From contig JAJYGB010000155.1 in the NCBI GenBank assembly GCA_021785235.1, positions 1-5,904 on the forward strand: a stretch of DNA of 5,904 bases, given 5' to 3'. The notes below the pieces were generated by a model. It saw only the letters and a program-made list of their open reading frames with translations. It was not told the origin of the DNA and searched no databases. This DNA is from Bacteroidota bacterium. GTDB lineage: Bacteria > Bacteroidota > Kryptoniia > Kryptoniales > JAKASW01. Positions 1-5,904 of this stretch are shown here, piece by piece; the first letter of the stretch is position 1; the number at the start of each line of letters is the position of its first letter. Both the position numbers and the translations under genes were made by a program.

Positions 1-490
1 CCTTAGTGATTCTTCCGCCGGCTCCGCTGCCCTCCAAAGACGTAAGTTCATCCGCTGAAATACCTTCGGCTTTCGCCATGCTTTTGACGAGCGGAGAATA
101 GAACCTGGTGCCGTTATTCCCGTGTGAAATCTCTCGCGGAGCGTGGGCCGCCGAAGCCGGGATCGCATCCGACTCTTCAGTCAGCATTTCCTTTTCCCGT
201 TTCGCGACTTGCGTGGGTGATTGAGCCGAGGCGGTGTAAGTACCCGCAGAAGCTTCCGTGTCTATATATGCGATAACGGATCCAACAGCGACGGTGTCCT
301 GTTCCTGGACGATGACTTTAGACAGGATTCCTGTTGCCGAGGAAGGGATCTCGGTATCAACTTTGTCCGTACTTATCTCCAGGAGGATTTCGTCACGCTC
401 GATTTTATCGCCGGGCTTCTTATGCCACTTAACGATTTTCCCCTCCGTAATACTCTCGCCCATCTTCGGCATCAGCACTTCGACTTGCAT
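1..490 (-). CDS. Dihydrolipoamide acyltransferase (E2) of a 2-oxoacid dehydrogenase complex, N-terminal part, cut by the window edge
   Basis: E2 core protein: its swinging lipoyl arm takes the acyl group from E1 and passes it to CoA, and E3 reoxidises it. Only the first 163 residues lie in the window. Residues 1-77 form a lipoyl domain beginning MQVEVLMPKMGESITEG, with lipoyl-lysine K43 in the STDKVDTEIPS turn. A short Ala/Ser-rich linker (about 80-128) follows. Then comes the start of a peripheral subunit-binding domain (about 129-163, RFYSPLVKSMAKAEGIS ... GSGAGGRITK) that docks E1 or E3. The catalytic domain is beyond the left edge. The ATG at 490-488 has a strong AAGGAG five bases upstream and sits 15 bases after the E1 stop, so it is co-translated with E1. 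One lipoyl domain is visible. Whether this is a branched-chain, pyruvate or 2-oxoglutarate E2 cannot be read from this part; the E1 neighbour favours a branched-chain-like complex. Confidence 0.95.
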   Translation of the reverse strand, partial: MQVEVLMPKMGESITEGKIVKWHKKPGDKIERDEILLEISTDKVDTEIPSSATGILSKVIVQEQDTVAVGSVIAYIDTEASAGTYTASAQSPTQVAKREKEMLTEESDAIPASAAHAPREISHGNNGTRFYSPLVKSMAKAEGISADELTSLEGSGAGGRITK

Positions 491-505
491 GGTCACTCCT
501 TCGTT

Positions 506-2584
506 TTAGTAGGCAGCAAGTTCTTCGAGGACTTTCAGTACCTGCGCTTCATTTGGAAGCACTGCCTGCTCAAGCGGCGGACTGTACGGGACAGGTAAGT
601 CTTTCGCGGTGACTCTGCGTATGGGTGCGTCAAGAAATTCAAAAGCCTCTTCGGCGATTATGCTCGACAATTCGGCGGCAAACCCGCTCGTGCGAGTGTC
701 TTCACTGAGAACCAGCACCCTGTTTGTCTTTTTGACGCTCTTTAAAACCGCTTCCTTGTCGAGCGGGACTATCGTGCGGAGGTCGACAACCTCGACTTCA
801 ACTCCTCGTTCGGCCATTTTCTTCGCGGCATTCAAAGCGAAATAGACCATCGCCCCGTAAGTGATAACGGATATGTCCTTCCCTTCACGCCGAACCGCAG
901 CCTTGCCGAACGGAACGAGGTAGTCCGCATCTGGTTCGGGGCTCATAGCATAACTCTGTCTGTAGAGCCCCTTGTGCTCGAGGAACATGATCGGATCGTC
1001 CATACGAATGGCAGTTTTTAGAAGGCCCTTCGCGTCAGCAGCATTTGACGGGTAAGCTATGTACAAACCGGGACAGTGCGCGAACAAACTCTCGATACTC
1101 TGGCTGTGATAGTGGCCGCCGTGGATGTATCCGCCCACGGGGACTCTTATCACCATCGCGCTCGACCATTTGTTGTTAGAGCGATATCTCATCATCGCTA
1201 CTTCATCGCGGAGCTGCATCGTCGCGGGGAATATGTAATCTGCAAACTGGATTTCGACGACCGGCTTGAACCCGCGGACCGACGCTCCAAATGCCGCGCC
1301 AATTATGCTCGCTTCGGCCAGCTGTGAATTGAACACCCTCTCGCGGCCAAATTTGGTGGACAAACCCTTTGTCGCCGTGAAGACTCCACCCTTCCCGTCC
1401 TCGACGTCTTCACCCCAAATAAGCATCTTCGAATTCCGAAGCATCTCTTCATGCAACGCGTGGTTGATCGCGTCGACCATCACAACGGGCTTGCCAGACG
1501 GGACCGTCTTTTCAAATTCAAACCCGGAATAAGTCTCAAGCGGCGCGTACACGTGTTCCGTTACACTGGAGATTTCAGGGAGCGGCCTAGTCTCCGCCCA
1601 GTCGGCCGCGTCGTCGACCTTCTTCTTAATCTCTTTCTGCGTCGATTCGATCTCCGCTTTCGTCAGTATCTTGTCGCCAAGGAGTATGGTCTCCATCACC
1701 AGAAGCGGGTCCCTTGCGTGGTCCTTCTCAATTTCATCTTTGGGCCTGTATTTCCTGTCGTCGTCGGAAGAGGAGTGCGACAGGAGCCGGACGACGTCGG
1801 CGACAATCACGCTGGGTCCTTCGCCGCGCCGGGCGCGCCCGACCGCTTCACTTGCGACCGCATAACTTTCCACGAAGTCCGTGCCATCCACTTTGTACCG
1901 CGCGAGGTTTTTGTAACCCTGTACAATCTCATAAACTGACCCGCCCGCCGTTTGCTGCCACTCCGGCACACTTATAGCGTAATGATTATCTTCTATACAA
2001 AAGACTACAGGGAGTTTCTCTCTCGAGGCCCAATTGAGCGCTTCGGAAAATTCGCCTTCGCTCGTGGCGCCCTCGCCTGAGGAAACGTACACAACCTGAT
2101 CCTTGCCATCGCGCAGGCATCCGATTGCAGTGCCGACGGCCTGTAGATACTGTGTTCCTGTCGGGCTCGATTGGGTGGGGACGTTCAAAGCCGGCTTGCC
2201 GTAGTGGCCGGGCATTTGCCTTCCGCCGGTCATGACGTCCTCGGCGCGGTGGAGCTGCGCCAGCATGATCTCTTCGGCTGTGAATCCGAGACCGATGGCG
2301 AAAGCGAGGCCCCTGTAATACGGGTAAGCCCAGTCATATCCTGACTTCAGGTTCATCGCGCAGGCAATCTGAATGGCCTCGTGGCCGGAGCCGCCAATAT
2401 GAAAAAACGCTTTGCCCTGCTTTAACAGAGCAAGTTCTTTTTCGTCAAGCCGCCTGGCGAGGAGCATTAATCTATATGCATCAACAAGTTGCTCGTGTGT
2501 CAAGGCCCCGCGGACCGACTCAACGGTAAGTGTATCTTTCCCGTTCGAATGGCGCCGGGGTCCTTCGGACTTAAGTGGAGGCAT
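506..2584 (-). CDS. 2-oxoacid dehydrogenase E1, fused alpha and beta subunits (branched-chain/2-oxoisovalerate-like)
   Basis: Thiamine-diphosphate enzyme that decarboxylates a 2-oxoacid and reductively acylates the E2 lipoyl group. The 692 residues equal an E1-alpha plus an E1-beta in one chain. Alpha half (about 25-330): RQMPGHYG at 122-129; the ThDP/Mg motif from GEGATSEGE (170) to N200; and the phosphorylation-loop-like RLLSHSSSDD at 266-275 with active-site-type H270. A charged linker covers about 331-365. Beta half (about 366-690): GEDV at 391-394, LAEASIIG with E424, FADYIFPA at 448-455, and YHSQS with H493. The loop, FADYIFPA and YHSQS motifs resemble branched-chain E1 more than classical pyruvate E1; this is motif recall, not a phylogeny. 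The ATG overlaps the lipB end by 14 bases and has GGAG seven bases upstream. Both halves look intact, with no stop or frameshift at the fusion. Automatic pipelines may call it pyruvate, acetoin or 2-oxoisovalerate dehydrogenase. Confidence 0.95.
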   Translation of the reverse strand: MPPLKSEGPRRHSNGKDTLTVESVRGALTHEQLVDAYRLMLLARRLDEKELALLKQGKAFFHIGGSGHEAIQIACAMNLKSGYDWAYPYYRGLAFAIGLGFTAEEIMLAQLHRAEDVMTGGRQMPGHYGKPALNVPTQSSPTGTQYLQAVGTAIGCLRDGKDQVVYVSSGEGATSEGEFSEALNWASREKLPVVFCIEDNHYAISVPEWQQTAGGSVYEIVQGYKNLARYKVDGTDFVESYAVASEAVGRARRGEGPSVIVADVVRLLSHSSSDDDRKYRPKDEIEKDHARDPLLVMETILLGDKILTKAEIESTQKEIKKKVDDAADWAETRPLPEISSVTEHVYAPLETYSGFEFEKTVPSGKPVVMVDAINHALHEEMLRNSKMLIWGEDVEDGKGGVFTATKGLSTKFGRERVFNSQLAEASIIGAAFGASVRGFKPVVEIQFADYIFPATMQLRDEVAMMRYRSNNKWSSAMVIRVPVGGYIHGGHYHSQSIESLFAHCPGLYIAYPSNAADAKGLLKTAIRMDDPIMFLEHKGLYRQSYAMSPEPDADYLVPFGKAAVRREGKDISVITYGAMVYFALNAAKKMAERGVEVEVVDLRTIVPLDKEAVLKSVKKTNRVLVLSEDTRTSGFAAELSSIIAEEAFEFLDAPIRRVTAKDLPVPYSPPLEQAVLPNEAQVLKVLEELAAY

Positions 2585-3281
2585 GTTCTTTCTCCATCTC
2601 TAAGTGATATTGTTCATTGAATTGTTCGAAGCTTGCGGTCTCGATTTCTGTTTGAAATACACCGGCAAACTCCCTCGTTATCACATTCTTCACTTCCGAC
2701 ATTTCGACCGGCTTTCCGAGTACCTGTGACAGCGAGGTGACTCCCTTGTGGAAGATTCCACACGGGATTATTCTTCCGAAATATGAAAGATCGGTGTTGA
2801 CGTTGAACGCGAAACCGTGCATCGTCACCCAGTGGCTGATCTTCACTCCGATCGCGCATATCTTCTCTCCTCCAACCCATACACCAGTGTAGTCAGGTTC
2901 GCGCTGTGCTTCGATCGAATAATGCTTAAGCGTCCTGATCAAGACTTCTTCCAGGTCGCGCAGATACCGGTGCACATCCAGATAATGGTTGTTCAGATCG
3001 ATGATCGGATAACAGACAATCTGGCCGGGGCCGTGGTAAGTAATATCGCCGCCCCGATCAATTTTGAACAAGGCCACGTTCTTCCGGCGGAGTTCCTCGT
3101 TGGAATCAAGGAGATGATCGTCGCCTCCGGATTTACCGATCGTGTACGTGTGATTATGTTCCGTGAATATCACGGTATCTGGTATTCCACCTTCAACCCT
3201 CTCTTTGTGGAGAGTCTTCTGGATGTCCCATGCGTACGAGTATTCGGTGGTGCCTATGTCAATGAGTAAAGATTTGTTCAA
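2571..3281 (-). CDS. lipB: Octanoyl-[acyl-carrier-protein]:protein N-octanoyltransferase LipB
   Basis: LipB moves octanoate from acyl carrier protein to the lipoyl-domain lysine; LipA then inserts two sulfurs to make lipoate. The 236 residues fit the family. Visible motifs are RGGDITYHGPGQIVCYP at 76-92, GEKICAIGVKI at 138-148 with catalytic-type K140, HGFAFNVNTDL at 155-165, and PCGI at 173-176 with the acyl-enzyme cysteine C174. The K-to-C spacing of 34 matches Mycobacterium LipB (K142/C176, from memory). The start is TTG at 3281: the in-frame codons upstream are AAG and then a TGA stop, so no longer start exists, and the family fold begins at once with LLIDIGTTEYSYAWDIQ. No good Shine-Dalgarno is seen. 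The start lies only 6 bases after the lpd stop, so translational coupling is likely. Its place between E3 and E1 implies that it lipoylates the E2 of the same operon, although other lipoyl proteins could also be served. Confidence 0.96.
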   Translation of the reverse strand: MNKSLLIDIGTTEYSYAWDIQKTLHKERVEGGIPDTVIFTEHNHTYTIGKSGGDDHLLDSNEELRRKNVALFKIDRGGDITYHGPGQIVCYPIIDLNNHYLDVHRYLRDLEEVLIRTLKHYSIEAQREPDYTGVWVGGEKICAIGVKISHWVTMHGFAFNVNTDLSYFGRIIPCGIFHKGVTSLSQVLGKPVEMSEVKNVITREFAGVFQTEIETASFEQFNEQYHLEMEKEHAST

Positions 3282-3287
3282 CTTTCA

Positions 3288-4694
3288 TCAAATGTCGATT
3301 GCGTGTCCGAGCGCGTCCTCCGCGGCTTCCATAACGGACTCGCTGAGGGTCGGATGAGCGTGGACGGTCCGCATTATCTCGTAAGGGGTCGTTTCCAATT
3401 TCTTGGCGACGCCCAGTTCTGCGATAAGCTCCGTGGCTCCGTGTCCGATTATGTGAGCTCCAAGCAATTCGCCGTATTTTGCGTCGAAAATCAGCTTTAC
3501 AAAACCGACGGCCTCATTTGTGGCAATCGCCTTTCCATTAGCTGTGAACGGAAAGCGACCGATCTTAGTTTCATAACCAAGCTCTTTTGCCTTGGCTTCG
3601 GTGAACCCTATGCTTGCAACCTGCGGCTGGCAGTAAGTGCAGCCCGGAATGCTGTTGTAGTCGAGCACCTCGGTTTCGACACCGGCGATACCCTCTACGC
3701 ACCTGATCCCTTCGGCGGAGGCGACGTGAGCGAGCCAGGGCGCCCCAATTACGTCACCGATGGCGTAAACGCCGCTCACGTTTGTCTTATAGTTCGCCTT
3801 GTCCACCTTGATCCATGATTTCTCGACCTGGACACCAATCTTTTCGAGCTCCAGTCCATCCGAGTTTCCCTGGATGCCGATCGCCACAAGCGCCACATCA
3901 CCTTTGAGTTCCTGAGCGCCCTTCTTGTTTGTAATCTTGACCGACACGCCGTTTCCGGCTGTGACTGCAGATTCAACTTTTGTCTCCGTCAGTACTTCAA
4001 TTCCCTGTTTCTTAAATTCCCTTTCGAGTTGAGCGGTCACCTCAGCGTCCTCTACGGGGAGAATTGTCGGCATCATCTCGATGAGAGTAACCTTGGTGCC
4101 GAAGGCGTTATAGAAATAGGCGAATTCCGCCCCGATAGCGCCGGCACCGATGATGATCATTTCCTTCGGGATCTCCTCAAGAATCATCGCCTCAGTGCTT
4201 GTAATTACCTTTTTTCTGTCGATCTTGATGCCCGGGAGCTCGCGTGGTCGCGCACCGGTAGAAACGATTATGTTCTTTGCCTCGACTTGCGCGACCTCTT
4301 TTCCCGAGTTGTCGACGACAGACAATTTGTTCGGGCTGATAAACTTCCCCGATCCGCTAATCTTCTCAATCTTGTTCTTCTTGAACAGATACTCGACTCC
4401 GTTGGAGAGTCTGTTGGCGGCGTCGCGGCTTCTCTTGATTACCTTCTTGAAATCAACCTTCAGATTGTCATAGCTTATTCCATACTCTTTCGATTCCTTG
4501 AAGTTCCACATGACTTCCGCACTTTTCAGAAGCGCTTTCGATGGAATACATCCCCAGTTGAGGCAGATGCCGCCGAGCTTGTCGCGTTCGACACAGCCGA
4601 CTTTCATCCCGAGCTGAGCCGCTCTGATTGCGGCAACATAGCCACCGGGTCCGCCGCCAAGAACTACGAGATCATACTTTTTAGATTCAGCCAT
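3288..4694 (-). CDS. lpdA: Dihydrolipoamide dehydrogenase (E3)
   Basis: FAD-containing disulfide oxidoreductase that reoxidises dihydrolipoyl groups on E2 (and GcvH) with NAD+. With the start at 4694 it has 468 residues, the normal family length. Visible in order: FAD dinucleotide fold VLGGGPGG at 11-18; redox-active disulfide in GGICLNWGCIPSK (C44, C49); NAD-binding fold IIGAGAIGAEFA at 181-192; second FAD contact VYAIGDV at 309-315; and the C-terminal dimer domain with the catalytic dyad in HAHPTLSE (H447, E452). The ATG at 4694-4692 has GAGGAG five bases upstream and is followed by MAESKKYDLVVLGG, the expected N-terminus. A GTG 45 bases further upstream would add an unlike 15-residue extension and is not chosen. 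It is the first gene of the operon, and all catalytic residues are present. The specific partner complex is inferred from the E1 and E2 genes downstream. Confidence 0.97.
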   Translation of the reverse strand: MAESKKYDLVVLGGGPGGYVAAIRAAQLGMKVGCVERDKLGGICLNWGCIPSKALLKSAEVMWNFKESKEYGISYDNLKVDFKKVIKRSRDAANRLSNGVEYLFKKNKIEKISGSGKFISPNKLSVVDNSGKEVAQVEAKNIIVSTGARPRELPGIKIDRKKVITSTEAMILEEIPKEMIIIGAGAIGAEFAYFYNAFGTKVTLIEMMPTILPVEDAEVTAQLEREFKKQGIEVLTETKVESAVTAGNGVSVKITNKKGAQELKGDVALVAIGIQGNSDGLELEKIGVQVEKSWIKVDKANYKTNVSGVYAIGDVIGAPWLAHVASAEGIRCVEGIAGVETEVLDYNSIPGCTYCQPQVASIGFTEAKAKELGYETKIGRFPFTANGKAIATNEAVGFVKLIFDAKYGELLGAHIIGHGATELIAELGVAKKLETTPYEIMRTVHAHPTLSESVMEAAEDALGHAIDI

Positions 4695-4699
4695 TTTAT

Positions 4700-4705
4700 C
4701 TCCTC
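4700..4705 (-). promoter_or_regulatory. Ribosome binding site of lpdA
   Basis: GAGGAG on the minus strand, five bases before the ATG at 4694. It decides the lpd start in favour of MAESKKYD over the upstream in-frame GTG at 4739, which has no comparable site. Confidence 0.85.
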
Positions 4706-4774
4706 GAAGATTAGGGAGGCCCGCTGTACACGGACGCACTCCGGTCAGATAGTCAATATCATTCGGTTCTTAAG

Positions 4775-4795
4775 AGCTTCTCTATTTTGGAAGCT
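4775..4795 (-). repeat. Small hairpin in the lpd leader
   Basis: AGCTTC (4775-4780) and GAAGCT (4790-4795) are exact complements separated by nine bases. This gives a six-pair stem in the predicted lpdA 5' leader. No U-tract follows on the minus strand, so it is not a convincing terminator. It may be incidental. Confidence 0.3.
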
Positions 4796-4826
4796 ATTTC
4801 GCCAATTCTCACTGTGACTGCTTAAA

Positions 4827-4856
4827 AATATAACTGAAATGTGCCCTTTAAAACAA
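4827..4856 (-). promoter_or_regulatory. Possible sigma-70-type promoter for the lpd-lipB-E1-E2 operon
   Basis: On the minus strand TTGTTT (4856-4851) is followed after 18 bases by TATATT (4832-4827). Both boxes are close to the TTGACA/TATAAT consensus. Transcription would start near 4820 and give a leader of about 125 bases before lpdA. The call rests on box similarity only. If the organism is a Bacteroidota member, its primary sigma factor may use a different consensus. A plus-strand TATAAC (4829-4834) overlaps the same AT-rich patch, but its -35 partner is poor. Confidence 0.3.
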
Positions 4857-4860
4857 ACCT

Positions 4861-4990
4861 TGGAGGAAATGGGGTAGGCGCCATTGTCGGATGAACTTCA
4901 GGAGTCATTTCACTGTTGAAATATTCGACGTGACTAATGGTTTGGACTCGCAGAATTCAGGGGATTACGATCCCGCCCCATTCCCTGCCA
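4861..4990. repeat. Imperfect 130-base inverted repeat with nested hairpins (candidate structured RNA or small palindromic element)
   Basis: The outer arms are 4861-4874 (TGGAGGAAATGGGG) and 4976-4990 (CCCCATTCCCTGCCA). They pair at 13 of 14 positions, with one A/C mismatch (4867/4983) and one bulged G (4987). Inside, 4881-4888 (CCATTGTC) pairs with 4932-4940 (GACTAATGG) with one bulged T. ATTTCA/TGAAAT (4907-4912/4917-4922) makes a six-pair hairpin with a CTGT loop. GGGAT/ATCCC (4961-4965/4970-4974) makes a five-pair hairpin with a TACG loop, one base from the outer stem. The layout is a branched fold. The sense strand is unclear: the UNCG-type TACG loop favours plus, which leads to the CLC gene, while the A/C mismatch becomes a G-U pair on minus. 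I could not match it to tRNA, tmRNA, SRP RNA or a known riboswitch. It could also be a small transposon-derived palindrome; no clear target-site duplication is seen. Confidence 0.5.
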
Positions 4991-5078
4991 CACCGCTTTT
5001 GCCACGATATTTATTGAATCTAGTCAACCAATTTCCAAATATGACATTGATCGGTTAAGAAATGAAGAACTTAAACTC

Positions 5079-5904
5079 GTGAATCTCATCCCAGACCCGA
5101 CCGAAGACAACGGTTCAAGGCTTCTTTATATATCAGTTCTGGCTGCCGCGATAGGAATCGGCACCGGGCTGATAATGTTCTTCTTGTATCACCTCATAGC
5201 TGTCGTTACCAACCTCGTGTTCTATCATAGATTCTCTCTTATTTTTGTAAGTGAGGTGAACACCCAAATCGGCATTCTGGCGATCCTCATGCCTGTTGTG
5301 GGGGGAATACTGGTGGGGTTGATGTCGAAGTACGGCACGTCAGAAATCCAGGGACACGGCCTGCCGGAGGCACTCGAGGCCATAGTATCCAAGAAGAGTC
5401 GGATTTCGGGAAAAGTCGCAATATGGAAACCGCTTTCAGCGGCCATCGTAATTGGAACGGGCGGTCCATTTGGCGCGGAGGGACCTATCATTCAGACCGG
5501 AGGAGCTGTCGGCTCCTTTGTCGGCCAACTCCTAAACACAACGGAATCGGAGAGGCGCATACTTTTAGCCTGCGGCTCCGCGGCGGGCCTCTCCGCGACG
5601 TTCGGCACTCCACTCTCGGGTGTAATAATGGCGATTGAAATCCTCCTCTTCGAGTTCAGGACAAGGTCGTTCATACCCCTCGTCATAGCAAGCAGCCTGG
5701 CAACCGCGGTCAGATTTCAGCTGATGCAGTCAGGCGCGATGTTCCCTATCGGGTCGATGGATTTCAACCTACCGGGGGCGTTGCCTTACTACATAGCCCT
5801 CGGGGTTCTGTGCGGGCTCGCCGCGGTCTTTTTCATTAAGGCGCTCTACTGGACTGAGGATCAATTCGAAAAGTTACACCTCAGTCGATTCGTTCTCCCG
5901 GCGG
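5079..5904 (+). CDS. CLC-family chloride channel/transporter, N-terminal half, cut by the window edge
   Basis: Integral inner-membrane protein for anion flux (Cl- channel or Cl-/H+ exchanger). 275 residues are in the window and the frame is open at the right edge. Numbering from the GTG at 5079: first hydrophobic helix about 15-48, second about 64-82, GHGLPEALEAI at 92-102 (the GSGIP-equivalent anion motif with His in place of Ser), KPLSAAIVIGTGGPFGAEGPIIQTGGAVGS at 117-146 with the gating glutamate E134 in GAEGP (usually GREGP), then CGSAAGLSATFGTPLSGVIMAIEILLFE. This matches a bacterial CLC subgroup with GGPFGAEGPII, whose members often carry C-terminal CBS domains (from memory; not visible here). 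The start is uncertain: no ATG occurs in frame before M33, inside helix 1. GTG at 5079 leaves a sensible 14-residue hydrophilic tail but has only a weak AAGAA upstream. It is divergent from the lpd operon, with no evident functional link. Confidence 0.92.
   Translation, partial: MNLIPDPTEDNGSRLLYISVLAAAIGIGTGLIMFFLYHLIAVVTNLVFYHRFSLIFVSEVNTQIGILAILMPVVGGILVGLMSKYGTSEIQGHGLPEALEAIVSKKSRISGKVAIWKPLSAAIVIGTGGPFGAEGPIIQTGGAVGSFVGQLLNTTESERRILLACGSAAGLSATFGTPLSGVIMAIEILLFEFRTRSFIPLVIASSLATAVRFQLMQSGAMFPIGSMDFNLPGALPYYIALGVLCGLAAVFFIKALYWTEDQFEKLHLSRFVLPA

Larger units (their letters stand above)
4695..5078. other. Divergent intergenic region between lpdA and the CLC gene
   Basis: 384 bases with no supportable protein gene. 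From left to right it holds the lpdA ribosome binding site and leader (to about 4820), a weak promoter candidate (4827-4856), the nested inverted repeat (4861-4990), and about 90 bases before the chosen CLC start. The CLC reading frame is open back to 4938, after the stop at 4935-4937, but this upstream part has no ATG, GTG or TTG codon before 5079 and reads unlike a protein. Two short out-of-frame ATGs (5041, 5062) lead to stops within seven codons. Confidence 0.7.

Noticed and set aside
221..598. Plus-strand ORFs opposite E2 and E1 (for example 221-598, 1451-1939)
   Set aside because: They are antisense to genes with full catalytic motifs, their products resemble no family, and they lack convincing ribosome sites.
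4695..4739. N-terminal extension of lpd from a GTG at 4739 (MRPCTAGLPNLRGDK)
   Set aside because: The ATG at 4694 has a strong GAGGAG at ideal spacing and gives the standard E3 N-terminus. The extension is unlike the family and has no ribosome site.
4029..4817. 262-codon plus-strand ORF opposite lpdA
   Set aside because: It is long but wholly antisense to the well-supported lpdA and its leader, and its translation shows no recognisable domain. It is a shadow of the lpd codon pattern.
4861..4990. tRNA-Sec, other tRNA, or SRP RNA at the inverted repeat
   Set aside because: The outer stem and TGCCA end look tRNA-like and a TTCA lies in the middle, but no anticodon stem forms around it, the T-loop TTCGA pattern is absent and the 3' hairpin loop has only four bases. 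The conserved SRP RNA apical loop is also missing.
4991..5000. Rho-independent terminator at the end of the inverted repeat (CTTTT at 4996-5000)
   Set aside because: The T run is only four long and is separated from the stem by several bases. A terminator just before the CLC gene would matter only as attenuation, for which I see no alternative antiterminator.
4861..5078. Fluoride riboswitch upstream of the CLC gene
   Set aside because: The neighbour suggested it, but the conserved GGNGATGG and AACCGC-type segments are not present on the plus strand. On the minus strand only a short ATGACTCCT resemblance is found, facing lpdA.

Overview
The window is a piece of bacterial chromosome of moderate GC content. 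It holds two divergent blocks on either side of a roughly 385-base non-coding stretch. The organism cannot be named from this sequence alone. A single-chain E1 alpha-beta dehydrogenase next to lipB and lpd, with tight gene spacing, suits Bacteroidota or relatives such as Ignavibacteria and Chlorobiota, but this is an inference from gene style.

Left block (1-4694, all minus strand, transcribed right to left): lpdA (E3, dihydrolipoamide dehydrogenase), lipB (octanoyltransferase), a fused E1 alpha/beta 2-oxoacid dehydrogenase, and the start of an E2 acyltransferase that runs off the left edge. The junctions are 6 bases, a 14-base overlap and 15 bases, so this is almost certainly one operon. It encodes a lipoate-dependent 2-oxoacid dehydrogenase complex plus the enzyme that starts lipoylation of its E2. 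E1 decarboxylates the 2-oxoacid and acylates the lipoyl arm of E2, E2 passes the acyl group to CoA, E3 reoxidises the arm with NAD+, and LipB supplies the octanoyl group from which the arm is made. E1 motifs resemble the branched-chain (2-oxoisovalerate) class more than classical pyruvate E1, but substrate cannot be settled here.

Middle (4695-5078): the lpd leader with a good Shine-Dalgarno, a plausible promoter, and a striking imperfect inverted repeat (4861-4990) with nested hairpins, which looks like a structured RNA or a small palindromic element. I could not match it to a known riboswitch, tRNA or SRP RNA.

Right block (about 5079-5904, plus strand): the N-terminal half of a CLC-family anion channel/transporter, open at the right edge. 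It has the GAEGP variant of the gating-glutamate motif and no ATG start in frame before the first membrane helix.

Most of the window is conventional central metabolism. The parts worth a second look are the intergenic structured element and the unusual CLC 5' end.
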